From: Corbicula japonica
Lineage: Eukaryota; Mollusca; Bivalvia; Venerida; Cyrenidae
DNA: 64,000 nt
Direction of reading: 5' to 3'
Assembly: GCA_038501625.1 (NCBI GenBank)
Contig: JAZAYU010000679.1
Span: forward strand, 122,461-186,460
The translations under genes and the position numbers were made by a program. Positions 10,301 to 20,787 of this stretch are shown here, in pieces (positions within the stretch are counted from its first letter, which is position 1; every line of letters begins with the position of its first letter). Below the pieces are notes generated by a model. The model was given only the letters and a program-made list of their open reading frames with translations. It was not told the DNA's origin and made no database searches.

Positions 10301-13300
10301 AACAAATGAACGACAGAACGAACGATCACACAAACTAAAGCTGCATGTTATCTCAAGTATGTGAATGTGCACCAAGTGATTTATTTAATGCTGCAGTAGT
10401 TTTTATTAATGCTTTTGAGATGAGAATGTGTATTTATGTTGGGTGTTGTTTTTTTCCAGACACTGCTCCTGGTACATAAAGTATGTAAAGCATTTTGTAT
10501 TAATTATTCAAGTATACAAAAAATATAGAACTATCAAAAATAAATTCGACTAATAATTACATGACTTGGTGTGGAAAATTTATTTCGTTTCATTCACACA
10601 TTGGTGGGTACCAATATCATCATTTCTAAATTGATGCTTTTGTTATTTATTTCGATTTGAAACATAAACGTTTTTTTCGAAACTGTGTAAATGATCTCGA
10701 TAAAAGTCTTTGCTAAGTTGAAAACGTGTGCTTATATCTGCTTAATGTGAGCATTTTATCAGATTGATTTTGCTGATATGCATTTATGATTTAGGAAAAC
10801 ATTGAAAACGAATATTTAATATGTACATTTCAATGAGGTGTGAAATTTACTTTTTTTATTTTATATTGTCATTTTTTTCATTTGATCGTTTTACATTTTC
10901 TTGCATTTTCTTTTCTTCTACCTGTTTGTTTCTGTGCGTTTTTTGTGTATGTACAATTTCTTTGTGTGCATTTGTAACTGTTAATTGTCTTCTCTCCGCA
11001 GTTTATTAGCATTACTTTTTATTATCCCCCGCCGATGAAATCGTCAGGGGGATATCTTTTTGGCGTTTTCCGTACGTCTATCCGTCCGTTTCCGAACTAT
11101 TTCTCTACTAGATGGATTTCAACGAAGCTTTGTGGAACCAACAATATCACAAGGAGATGCGCATATCGTCGTCTTGTTCCGGTCAGACCTTTTTACTCAG
11201 AGTTATGGCCCTTGGTGCATTTAAAGCAGTATTCGTTTGAGTGCTATTTTTCTGCAACTGCTGGCTGGACTTCAATGAATCTTTGTGGGAAACATTAATA
11301 CCAACAGGAAATGCGCATATCGTCGTCTTCTTTCGGTCGGACCGTTTAACACAGATGTATGGTTCTTGATAAGTTATGCAGTATGCATTCAGAGAAGTAT
11401 TCGTTTCAGCGCTCATTCTCTGCAACCTCTGGATGGATTTCAACGAAATTTTGTGAGAACAACAAGACTTTACGAAAACCATAAATATCAAAAGGACATT
11501 CGAATCTCACTGATATGTCCTGATAATACTTTTTATCATTGAGTAATGACCCCTGAATTTTTATTATGTATAAAGAAAAAAAACTTTTAGTTCTACTTTT
11601 TTCATTGGCAACACCACATTTACTAAACTACACAATGCTGCAGAGCCATTAAAAATTCCTAATTTAGAAGCAGAAGAAAACCCAGATAATTATAAAGTAA
11701 CACAAAATACATTCGCAAGGTTTATATAATGAACAAATCTTCGTATAATTTTAGGATGAGGCAGCACACCAGAACCGACCCACCGTTTTCCAACGTTTAC
11801 AAAGTACATGGAATGCCTTGAGTAATTGTAAGTTTAAGATTTCCAACTCTTTAAATTACACTAACTTTAATTTGTGTATTTCTTTTTGAGTCTTTGAGTT
11901 TAACAGACGTTTTCCCGTACAATTAAGTTCACGTTAATGTGTGACAAAGAATACAAATGACGAAAATGCCTTAAATTTATATAAAAAGGAGAAACATACA
12001 TATCAGAATCGCCAGAAAACACAGCCTCTCCACGCACCCTAGAAGTAGAGCGGAAGGAGACCATGGTTTTTAAATTGACATATTTCAATAAGACAACTTA
12101 AATAATTAACCAAAACGAACTTGCCCCAACGTGTTTTCATATCAGCCAACAAGTGTACATTTTAAGTAAAATAGTCTTTACAAGCTCAAGTTGAGGAACT
12201 AGAATGTTGTGTTCCGCTGAACACATGTGTCGCCTGTATCTAAAAAGTTAAAATGTGGGCCTATGTTTAATCATATATAATAAAAATATTTTATTTAAGT
12301 TGATTTCAATACTACACCACTAAACACATGTGTCATCTAAATTGCTTTTAAAAGGGGAATAACTATAATAAAGGTGAAACCCGAGTTATCATCTTCAAAA
12401 ATTGGTTTGTTCACGCAGATGAGTTATTCAAAGTATTAAGTGAATTAAACAAATACTTTACATTTAACAGGCAACACTAAGTTTCATGTTAAAATTGCAT
12501 TTGAAAGGGACATAACTCATAAATATACAAACAGGAGTAATTTTTGTAGTTGTCGATGGCACGGTTCATGTTGATGATACAATCCAAGTATTCAATGAAT
12601 AGGGCAACTTTCAATTATATGAAACATTTAGTTTCATGTGAAATTTGCATTTGAAAAAAAAGTCAAACAGGATTTATGATTCTTGTTGTAACCAATCTTG
12701 TTGTTGTTCATGAAGATGATTTATTCGAATATCAAGTGAATAGGACAAAAACTTTCAAAGTTAAAGTCAATATTAAGTTTCATGTTAAAGTTGAATTTGA
12801 AAGGGGCATAACTCAAAATATAATCAAACAGGAGTTATGATTCTTTTTGTTACCAATGTTGTTGATCGTGCTGATAACGTATGCCAAGTCTGAAGTGAAC
12901 AGGACAAGTACTTGCAAAGTTATAGGCAACATTAAGTTAAAGGTTAAAGTTGCATTTGAAAGAGGCATAACTCCAAAATATTGAAACTGGAGTTATCATT
13001 CTTGTCGTCAAAGATGGCATTGTTCATGCTTAATATATATTCCAAGTATAAAGTGAATATGACAAGTACTTTCCAAGTTATAGGCAACATTAAGTTTAAG
13101 GTTAAAGTTGCATTTGAAAGGAGCATAATTAAAAAAAAATGAAACTGAAGTAATCATTCTTGTTGTCACAGATGGCATTGTTCATGCTGATGACATATTC
13201 CAAGTATAAAGTGGATAGGAAAAGTACTTTTAAAGTTATAGGCAACATTAAGTTTCAGGTTAAAGTTGCATTTGAAAGGGGCATAACTCAAAAAAATTAG

Positions 13301-16300
13301 AAACTGGAGTTATCATTCTTGTCATCACAGATGGAATTGTTTGTGCTGATGATATATTCCAAGTACCAAGTGAATAGGACAAGTACATTCAAAGTTACAG
13401 GAAGCATTAAGTTTCAGGTTAAAGTTGCATTTGAAAGGGGCATAACTCAAAAATATTGAAACTGGAGTTATAATTCTTGTCGTCACAGATGGCATTGTTC
13501 ATGCTGATGATATATTCCAAGTATGAAGTGAATAGGACAAGTACGTTCAAAGTTATAGGCAACATTAAATTTCAGGTGAAAGTTGCATTTGAAAGGGGCA
13601 TAACTCGAAAAATATTGAAACTGGAGTTATAATTCTTGTCGTCACAGATGGCATTGTTCATGCTGATAATATATTCCAAGTATGAAATGAATAGGGCAAG
13701 TACTTCAAAGTTATAGGCAACATTAAGTTTCAGGTTAAAGTTGCATTTGAAAGGGGCATAACTCAAAAAATATTGAAACTGGAGTAATCATTCTTGTCGT
13801 CACAGATGGCATTGTTCATGCTGATGATATATTCCAAGAATGAAGTGAATATGACAAGTACTTTCAAAGTTATAGGCAACATTAAGTTTCAGGTAAAAGT
13901 TGCATTTGAAAGGGGCATAACTCAAAAAATATTGAAACTGGAGTTATCATTCTGACTTGTCGGCACAGATGGCATTGTTTATGCTGATGATATATTCCAA
14001 GCATAAAGTATATAGGACAAGTGCTTTTAAAGTTATAGGCAACATTAAGTTTCAGGTTAAAGTTGGGGGACTACCGGGCGACGGCACCGACTACGACGAA
14101 GACGACGACGACGCCGCCGGACAATAGGATTCCTATGTGTCTACCTGCTATTGCAGGCGACACAAAAAAGAAAATATTTTATCTCAGGATGAATAACCGT
14201 TTGCACTATGCTCCTTAATGCTTACTTAAACAAAAGAAAAAAGTTTGCATTTAAATTCAGGACTCTTTAAATCGGGAACATGAAGTTAGCAGTGAGCAGT
14301 GACAGCAGTGAGATTATAAAACTGCCGCAGTGGCAACAGTAGCAGCAGTAAGATCGTTTTTACTGCGGCAGTCACAGCAGTGACAGCAGTAGGATCGTTT
14401 TTACTTCGGCAGTAACAGCAGTGACTGCAGTAAGATCGTTTTTAATGCGGCAGTAACAGCAGTGACAGCAGTAAGATCGTTTTTACTGCGGCAGTAACAG
14501 CAGTGACAGCAGTAAGATCGTTTATACTGCGGCAGTAACAGCAGTGACAGCAGTAAGATCGTTTTTACTGCGGCAGTAACTGCAGTGACAGCAGTTAGAT
14601 CGTTTTTACTGCGGCAGTAACAGCAGTGACAGCAGTTAGATCGTTTGTACTGCGGCAGTAACAGCAGTGACAGCAGTAAATTGTTTTTTTATTCTAAGTA
14701 CATCTTACTGCTGTTACTGCTGTAACTGCCACAGTAAAAAACGATCTTACTGCTGTCACTGCTATAACTGTAGCAGTAAGATGTTGTTTTTTTTTTATTC
14801 TAAGTACATCTTACTGTTGTCACTGCTATAACTGCGACAGTAAGATGATTTTTGTTGTTGTTTTTTATTCTAAGTACATCTTACTGCTGTAACTGCTACT
14901 ACTGCCGCAGTAAAAATACGGTCTCACTGCTGTCACTGCTGAAACTGCGGCAGTAAGATGATTTTTGTTATTATTTTTGAAAATAAGAACATATTACTGC
15001 TGTAACTACTATAACTGCCGCAGTAAAAAGATTTTACTTTTTTTTATATATATAATATAAGATCATCGTACTGATCTTACTGCTGTAACTGCAGTTACTA
15101 CCGCAGTAAAAATGATGTTACTGCTGTCACTGCTGTAAGTGAGTTAGTAAGATGACTTTGTTGTTGTTTTTTATAATCTAAAAATTTCGTACTGCTGTAA
15201 CTGCTGTTACTGCCGCAGTAAAAACGGTCTTACTGCTGTCACTGCCCTTACTGCCGCAGTAAAAACGATCTTACTGCTGTCACTGCTGTAACTGCCGCAG
15301 TAAAGACGATCTTACTGCTGTCACTGCTGTAACTGCGGCAGTAAGATGATGTTGGTGTTGTTTTTTATAATCTAAGAGTTTGCACGGTAAAATGGATGCT
15401 ATTTTAGCAACTGTTCCGTAATTCTCAAAATAAATATAAAAAACAGTCACTTTTTTCGGAATAAAGGCAAAAAATAGTTACCAAAGAATGCGCGTGCGTA
15501 AATATGGAAACTGCGTTTCATTCATTATGAATTAAAAAAATAAGGTAGTTCCGGATCACCCCAACATGGGGTATTCCGGATCACTTCCAGCTATTGCATG
15601 AACATTACTTCCCGAGTCCAATAAATTAAGTCCGGAAAATTTCTGGTCACTAAAAGTAAACCAAGAATATTTTAAATAAAAATGGTTCTACTTTAACAAT
15701 TGTACCATATTCCGTCAAAATGGTAAAAAAGACAGTAAACAGCACTCGGAATAAATTACGATTCAGTTACTATACAATTAATTTTAAGTCAGTGTAGACA
15801 TCAATTTTAATTCAACAAGACATAAAAATCTGGTATCACTCATCAAAGTTTATTGCAAAAAAGATTATCTTAATGCTCTTACTGCTGTTACTGTGGCAGT
15901 AAGATAATCTGCTGCTGTAACTGCTGTGACTGCGGCAGTAACAGCTATCTTAAGCTTGTCACTTCTGTAACTGCGGCAGTATGATGAATTTGGTGTTGAT
16001 TTTATAATCTAAGAACATCGGACTGATCTTAATGCTGTAACTGCTGTTTCTGCCGCAGTAAAAACGATCTTACTGCTGTTCCTGCCGAAATAAAAACGAT
16101 CTTACTGCTGTAACTGCTGTACATGTCGCAGTGAAAACGATCTTACTGCTGTAACTGCTGTTACTGCCGCAGTTAAAACCATCTTACTGCTGTCACTGCT
16201 GTAACTGCCGCAGTTAAAAAAACGATCTCACTGCTGTCACTTCTGTAACTGCGGCAGTAAGATGATTTTGGTGTAACTTTGTTTTTTTTAATAATCTGAG

Positions 16301-19300
16301 AACATCGTACTGCTCTTACTGCTGTTTCTGCCGCAGTAAAAACGATCTTACTGCTGTAACTGCTGTTACTGCCGAAGTTAAAACGATCTTACTGCTGTAA
16401 CTGCTGTTACTGTCGCAGTAAAAACGATCTTACTGTTGTCACTGCTGTTACCGTCGCAGTTAAAACGATCTTACTGCTGTTACTGCTGTAACTGCCGCAG
16501 TGAAAACAATCTTACTTCTGTTTTTGCTGTTACTGCCGCAGTAAAAACGATCTTACTGCAGTCACTGCTGTTACTGCCGCAGTATGAACGATCTTACAGC
16601 TGTCACTGCTGTTACTGCCGCAGTATAAACGATCTTACTGCTGTCACTGCTGTTACTGCCGCAGTAAAAACGATCTTACTGCTGTCACTGCTGTTACTGC
16701 CGCAGTATAAACGATCTTAAAACTGTCACTGCTGTTACTGCCCCAGTAAAAACGATCTTACTGCTGTCACTGCTGTTACTGCCGCAGTAAAAACGATCTA
16801 ACTGCTGTTTTTGCTGTTACTGCCGCAGTAAAAACGATCTAACTGCTGTCACTGCTGTTACTGCCGCAGTATGAACGATCTTACAGCTGTCACTGCTGTT
16901 ACTGCCGCAGTATAAACGATCTTACTGCTGTCACTGCTGTTACTGCGGCAGTAAAAACGATCTTACTGCTGTCACTGCTGTTACTGCCGCAGTATAAACG
17001 ATCTTACAGCTGTCACTGCCGCAGTAAAAACGGTCTTACTGCTGTCACTGCCCCTACTGCCGCAGTAAAAACGGTCTTACTGCTGTCACTGCCCTTACTG
17101 CCGCAGTAAAAACGGTCTTACTGCTGTCACTGCCCTTACTGCCGCAGTAAAAACGATCTTACTGCTGTCACTGCTGTTACTGCCGCAGTAAAGACGATCT
17201 TACTGTTGTCATTGCTGTTACTGCCGCAGTTAAAACGGTCTTACTGCTGTCACTGCTGTTACTGCCGCAGTAAAAACGTTCCTACTGCTGTCACTGCTGT
17301 GACTGCCGCAGTAAAAACGATCTTACTGCTGCTACTGTTGCCACTGCGGCAGTTATATCATCTCACTGCTGTAACTGCTCACTGCTAACTTCACGTTGCT
17401 CTTTAAATTATTGATAAAATACCTGAACACACCTGTTATAATTGTCGCTATTTCCTTTCATAAGCTGAATAAACAACAGTTTAAACTGAAAATATCACAT
17501 TGTCGATATAAATAACAACTGAAGAATAGAAGGTTATTTATTATTTATAAAGTATTTTAATTTTCTAGTTTTTTGAATCCGTGTAAAGTTAAGCATAACT
17601 ATTTCTGGGCCTGATCAATTATTCAAAATATTTTGAGTAAAGTCTTTGTCACGAGAAAAGGTGTCAAATGCATTGTGAAGCTGGAACTTGAATGATGGGA
17701 GTCTTTCTCGAATTTCTACGTTATTATCGCAATTACATGTTGTAGTTGAACCAAAAAAAACGTGAAAAAACCTTTTATTTTTAACATTTGTAACGTGTAA
17801 CTTGTATTTATTAATAAACCTGATATCAGCCAACTATTTCGATTCAACTTGAAGCTGACTGTATATAATTTTCCCTAGATCTTCTTTGATTACTCTACTT
17901 AACAAAGATTTGCAACAACTAATATTTCTGCACATTCTACTTTATAAACCTTTCTTTCTGACAGATGAACTCTATCATCCAACTAACTATCAACAATCTG
18001 ATTTGTTGATGTATGTCCCTCTCTATGAACTTTGTTCATTAACAGTTAGGTGGCATCTTTTATCTTACTTTTTCCCATTTGTACTTGAGCATTTGATAAC
18101 CACTTCTATGAACTATGGATGTCATCAGTCGTCAATTACCGACAATCTTGACTAGATCTCAACCTCCAGCCTGCAACTTAGTATTTCACGCTAACTAATC
18201 TATATCCTCACCAGATTGCACTTCATAATTCCATCCGCACACTCTGAAATCTAACCATTAACTGACAACAAATTATGCAAGTTCTCGCCTTTTAAACCCT
18301 GCGCGAGCGCATTCATCTGGGAACCTAAATGATTTGGTACGTACCTTCAGCAAATCCCGGTACTGTCCTTATGTCGGTATGAATAGACCTCACGGCTTTA
18401 CACATTTTAAGTTAAAATTTCTATATTGAAATCAAATGTATTTATCTATTAATTTTAATACACATTTTATTTCAGTTGTTGTTACGTTATAAAGGAACAG
18501 TTTGAGTAAATTGACGAAATCACTATTTAATCGTGCATTATTGTAACAAACTATCAACTGGAAATAATTCGTTTGTTAAATAACAATAATTCAACATGAA
18601 ACTATGATGTGAACTTCAACGTCATACACGTAACCTTTTTTTTTCGTTTGTAACCGTGAATGTTTGTCAAAACGTTTTATCTGGAATCGATAAACTCTTC
18701 AGTTTGATTTTTAATATTTTCATTTATGTAATGGCATCACAAAAACGTTATTGCCCATAAAGCAAAAATATCAATGATGTCATTTATAAAAAGCTCACCC
18801 AGTTCAAATGTTTGTTAATATGAATAGTCATATATTTGTATCAAGATACATGTATAATGTTTAAAAGAAACAAAAAGTTAAAGTGTGTGTTTGTTGGGAG
18901 CGAATGAAAATGTCAGTCTTTTTACAGATTTTAAGGCTGTAAAACAACAATGATGTCGCACATTCACAGCATAAAATAGAACGATTTTTAAAGTTAATCA
19001 AAATCAAAATAATGCCTTTTTTTAAGTGTGACCACATATTGTTTATCGACATGATAACAATTGAAGTAATCGATGTTACTAAACAGTACATATTATTACA
19101 AGCTCATTCCACAAACCAATGTGACTCTATCTTTAACATATCGGCTGATGATTAGTTTCAGGACAGGAGAATCTCGCGGTTCAGTTGCTGTTTACCGAAC
19201 AGTTGTCGGCCCTAGAGGTTCGTAGAAGCTTGAGGACTTGTCTCCAGAAATGGGCAATACAACCCACTGACTTCGGGAGTCATGATGCTGTATCGAGCTT

Positions 19301-20787
19301 AGACGAAAGCAAACCACTACTAGTGGTGTGTTTATCTGTATCAAGGATGGATTCTGACATTGATAACGGATTGAGTCAATTAACATTAACTGATGGTATG
19401 TTAATTTAGAGTGATACTCCATCTGACACTATTTTCCTAATAAAAAAGTTTTTCAATAAATAATGTGTTCATAAACAAAAACAATATTTCCTTTTCAAAA
19501 CGTGTCGCTGTCGCTGGGTTCGCCCCTGTAGGAAATTCACAGTAGTGCAGTGTGGCGGTCGTAAAAGGTCTCACAGTACATGTATATTAATACTTTAAAT
19601 AGTTAAATAAATGGTTACTGAGGACATGCAATGATGTAAACTTTAATCAGTATTATCCAATGAATCTTTTTGGGGTTGTCCCGGCTAGCTCAATCGGAAA
19701 TCTGATCTGTATTGCATGGTTAGACGAAGTCGCCGTAACGGGTAAGGTCTCCAGCAGAGGCACTATCATTTTATAAGTCGATAATGGTATATAAATATTA
19801 ATAATATGACTTGATGGTTTGATAAATGAAACGGAATTAACCTGCCTCTTGGACAATTGGATTTCGCATGACACCGAAACCTGTATAACTGTAAAAGTAT
19901 TGGTGTTTGGAAGAGTGCATCAATTTATGTGTAGTCTGCCGACTAAAAAACCGAATACATGAACAGGGAATCTCATTGAATAAAATATCATATGTTCAAT
20001 ACTGAAGTAACGGACCAAAATTTGACAAAATATGTTTATGAAGCTTTACAATTGTTAACAGTTGTTCCGTTTCACAATAAAACTAGCGTTACATTAAGTT
20101 GATTTTCGCGGTTCGTTTGTGTCATGACCACCCAAGTTTAATTATTAAAGAAATATTGAAACCAAAAATATTTACTTCACTATTTATAACAAACGTAATC
20201 AAAGAAATCACATACTTCCAAATATTATCCATGATATCATTATAACTTAAAAAGATTGATAAGGAAAATATATTATCTGAGCTTTATTTACTCGTGTTAG
20301 AAACAGATTGATGTTCGGGTTTGTAGTTTTAGAAAATAAGCTTATTATGTAAATAAATAATCTACATTTTTCATGACGTGCACTATTTAAAGTAAGTTGG
20401 AGACTGTTGAGTCTAAATATTACCAAATCGGGAATACAAACTCGCATATAAAATGATATGGTTACATGTTTGGTCTTATAATATAAAATATCGTTATAAT
20501 ACTTTTTCTTCAAACGTTTTAGCCAATATGGACGTTAGGTAAGCTTATCATATCTTTCAGATATACGTCAGCGAAGACTTGCAGTATTGATGTTACATAT
20601 ATGTAGTGAGAGCTCTCTACCACGGTTGCCAACCTCAACTCATATCGGAAAAAATTCCAAATATGCAGACATCACGTTTATTGATTTAGCATACGACAAG
20701 GAATTTTATAATTGTGAAATGAATAAAAGAGCAAAGAACGCTTTGAATGAGTTTCTTCAAAGATGTAGACCTCGGATGCTGGCATGA
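7313..20787 (+). CDS. Unrecognised multi-exon gene with micro-exons: coiled-coil-like N part, alpha/beta-like C-terminal domain (5' partial)
   Basis: Seven exon candidates lie in order on one strand: 7313-7367, 7947-7994, 9682-9720, 10460-10480, 11755-11827, 19162-19395 and 20561-20787. The first five join in one frame and give a charged, heptad-like helix rich in Leu, Lys and Glu. The last two join exactly (phase 1) and end in a stop at 20787. Their product has hydrophobic strands PLLVVCLSVSRMDSDI, RLAVLMLHICSE and ADITFIDLAYDKE alternating with helical segments, which suggests a small alpha/beta (Rossmann- or TIR-like) fold; that is inference from pattern only. Joining exon 5 directly to exon 6 would create TGA, so at least one exon is missing from the 7.3-kb repeat-filled intron, or the locus is damaged. 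The start lies upstream and was not found. I cannot name the family. Confidence 0.6.
7947..7994 (+). CDS. Micro-exon gene, exon b (48 bp)
   Basis: Acceptor tttgcag and consensus donor CCG|gtaagt. It reads DLEKILLLAKEAKENP in phase 0 on both sides, continuing the Leu-rich helix of the previous exon. Confidence 0.6.
8036..8410 (+). repeat. Dispersed repeat family A, near-complete copy
   Basis: This is one of the best copies: start AAAAAGTGAAATATGCATAT, a CACACTCACAAAACACAGCC block, the 'aaccCTTGGGGTTACCGCC' block, the self-complementary GGTCAGTGGC...GCCACTGG hairpin, and the tail TAATAGCATTGCAAAG. A G-run of about 12 (8225-8237) replaces the usual GGGGG. No coding capacity; a SINE or non-autonomous DNA element is possible. 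Confidence 0.85.
9080..9110. repeat. Short stem-loop
   Basis: CTTCTCTTC and GAAGAGAAG face each other across a short TCGTAAG-type loop. It sits 30-40 bp upstream of the larger hairpin at 9143-9232. Confidence 0.7.
9143..9232. repeat. Long hairpin with ~42-bp arms
   Basis: The left arm begins AAATTCAAGGAAAACTTACT and the right arm ends AAGTTTTCCTTGGATTT. The arms pair with few mismatches around a loop of about 4 nt (GTAG aaat CTAC). Probably a tiny foldback or MITE relic inside an intron. Confidence 0.8.
9682..9720 (+). CDS. Micro-exon gene, exon c (39 bp)
   Basis: Acceptor ttgttttcag and consensus donor AAC|gtaagt. It reads KSSALDEIIRTTN; the other two frames contain stops, so the phase-0 reading is forced and agrees with its neighbours. 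Confidence 0.6.
9721..10459 (+). other. Intron c-d of the micro-exon gene
   Basis: AT-rich sequence with no further feature that I can support. Confidence 0.5.
10460..10480 (+). CDS. Micro-exon gene, exon d (21 bp)
   Basis: Acceptor tttttttccag and donor AAA|gtatgt bound seven codons, TLLLVHK. The phase matches the flanking exons. Such a short exon is the least certain of the set. Confidence 0.4.
11030..11545 (+). repeat. Tandem-structured repeat with about three ~160-bp units
   Basis: Begins at a CCCCCGCC...AGGGGGATA inverted pair (11029-11052). TGGATTTCAACGAA-like motifs recur near 11111, 11269 and 11435, two of them followed by GCGCATATCGTCGTCTT and a CGGTC(A/G)GACC block. The open frames here on both strands follow the repeat and are not genes. 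Confidence 0.75.
11755..11827 (+). CDS. Micro-exon gene, exon e
   Basis: Acceptor ataattttag and donor AATT|gtaagt. The only open frame reads DEAAHQNRPTVFQRLQSTWN and continues ALSN, ending in phase 1 with a lone T. Joined to the next recognised exon, which starts GA, it would give TGA; see the gene entry. Confidence 0.55.
11978..12115 (+). repeat. Dispersed repeat family A, partial copy
   Basis: The 5' half of the family (ACATATCAGAATCGCC, ACACAGCCTCTCCACGCA, then the AATAAGACAACTTAAATAAT tract). It is truncated before the hairpin block. Confidence 0.7.
12200..14170 (+). mobile_element. Repeat family D element with 161-bp tandem array (copy 1)
   Basis: Left end ACTAGAATGTTGTGTTCC...ACACATGTGTCGCC; right end TGCAGGCGACACAAAA, the inverse of the left GTGTCGCCTG motif. 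Between them about 11 units of roughly 161 bp repeat (AAAGGGGCATAACTC, GGAGTTATCATTCTTGTCGT, CAGATGGCATTGTTCATGCT, ATATATTCCAAGTA). They become more alike toward the right and then stop at GTTGGGGGACTACCGG plus a GACGACGAC tract. A second copy lies at 51591-53062. No transposase; a non-autonomous element. Confidence 0.8.
14290..14690 (+). repeat. 41-bp minisatellite array, left arm
   Basis: Roughly ten units with a 41-bp period (for example 14460 to 14501). Each unit holds an internal inverted pair GCAGTAA/TTACTGC around GATCGTTT, so every unit can itself form a stem. Confidence 0.9.
14700..15360 (-). repeat. 41-bp minisatellite array, inverted and diverged
   Basis: The reverse complement of the left-arm unit (TTACTGCTGTCACTGCTGTA type), interrupted by T-rich linkers such as GTTGTTTTTTATTCTAAGTA near 14775, 14850 and 15160. 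More diverged than the right-hand array. Confidence 0.85.
15375..15870. other. Non-repetitive spacer inside the foldback element
   Basis: About 500 bp unlike the arrays, including CCGGATCAC repeated around 15552 and 15588. No open frame of interest. It may be a captured flank or the remnant of an autonomous core. Confidence 0.5.
15880..17395 (-). repeat. 41-bp minisatellite array, right arm
   Basis: About 35 units in reverse orientation, the most homogeneous part being 16540-17330. Variants TATAAACGATC and AAAACGGTC alternate in blocks, indicating local unit amplification. The last 70 bp mirror the first 70 bp of the element. Confidence 0.9.
17409..19161 (+). other. Remainder of intron e-f, no feature supported
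   Basis: AT-rich. A frame at 17886-18155 contains an internal acceptor-like sequence (ttctgacag at 17956-17964), but no fitting donor was found. A missing exon of the surrounding gene may hide here. Confidence 0.35.
19162..19395 (+). CDS. Micro-exon gene, exon f
   Basis: Acceptor attagtttcag and donor GATG|gtatgt. The exon is open throughout: QENLAVQLLFTEQLSALEVR, then a basic helix and Trp, then PLLVVCLSVSRMDSDI and NGLSQLTLTD. It ends in phase 1, exactly matching the next exon. The hydrophobic strand followed by a Ser-Arg turn suggests the start of an alpha/beta domain. Confidence 0.7.
19396..20560 (+). other. Intron f-g of the micro-exon gene
   Basis: Mostly AT-rich. At 19678-19745 there is a weak tRNA-like A-box (TAGCTCAATCGG) after GTCCCGGC, possibly a tRNA-derived SINE head, but no convincing B-box was seen. 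Confidence 0.4.
20561..20787 (+). CDS. Micro-exon gene, terminal exon g
   Basis: Acceptor tatctttcag; phase 2 start completes Asp with the preceding G. It reads IRQRRLAVLMLHICSE, then PRLPTSTHIGKNSKYADITF, IDLAYDKEFYNCEMNKRAKN and ALNEFLQRCRPRMLA before TGA at 20785-20787. The strand-helix rhythm and conserved-looking FIDLAY segment support a real folded C-terminus. Confidence 0.7.

Larger units (their letters stand above)
14273..17398. mobile_element. Foldback-type element: inverted 41-bp minisatellite arrays with 10-bp target duplication
   Basis: The ends are inverted: left CATGAAGTTAGCAGTGAGCA, right GCTAACTTCACG with matching continuation. A perfect 10-bp direct repeat CTCTTTAAAT flanks the element (14263-14272 and 17399-17408). 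The left arm (to about 14690) is a 41-bp tandem array, GCAGTAAGATCGTTTTTACT-type. From about 14700 the same unit runs on the opposite strand, to 15360 and again 15880-17395. A ~500-bp non-repetitive spacer sits inside. The architecture matches Foldback-like elements; the 10-bp duplication is compatible with Mutator-like transposition. All internal open frames are array artefacts. Confidence 0.85.

Noticed and set aside
11035..11542. Overlapping frames on both strands of 85-102 codons
   Set aside because: They lie in a tandem-structured repeat with ~160-bp period and have no domain.
16436..17388. Open frames rich in Cys, Leu and Val over the minisatellite arrays
   Set aside because: They are translations of the 41-bp repeat unit and change with the array; no start context or domain.
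14273..17398. CRISPR-like array interpretation of the regular repeats
   Set aside because: The units are contiguous 41-bp minisatellite copies without unique spacers, in an intron-rich eukaryotic locus.
19678..19745. tRNA gene candidate starting GTCCCGGCTAGCTCAATCGG
   Set aside because: The A-box-like start has no matching B-box, anticodon stem or acceptor stem.
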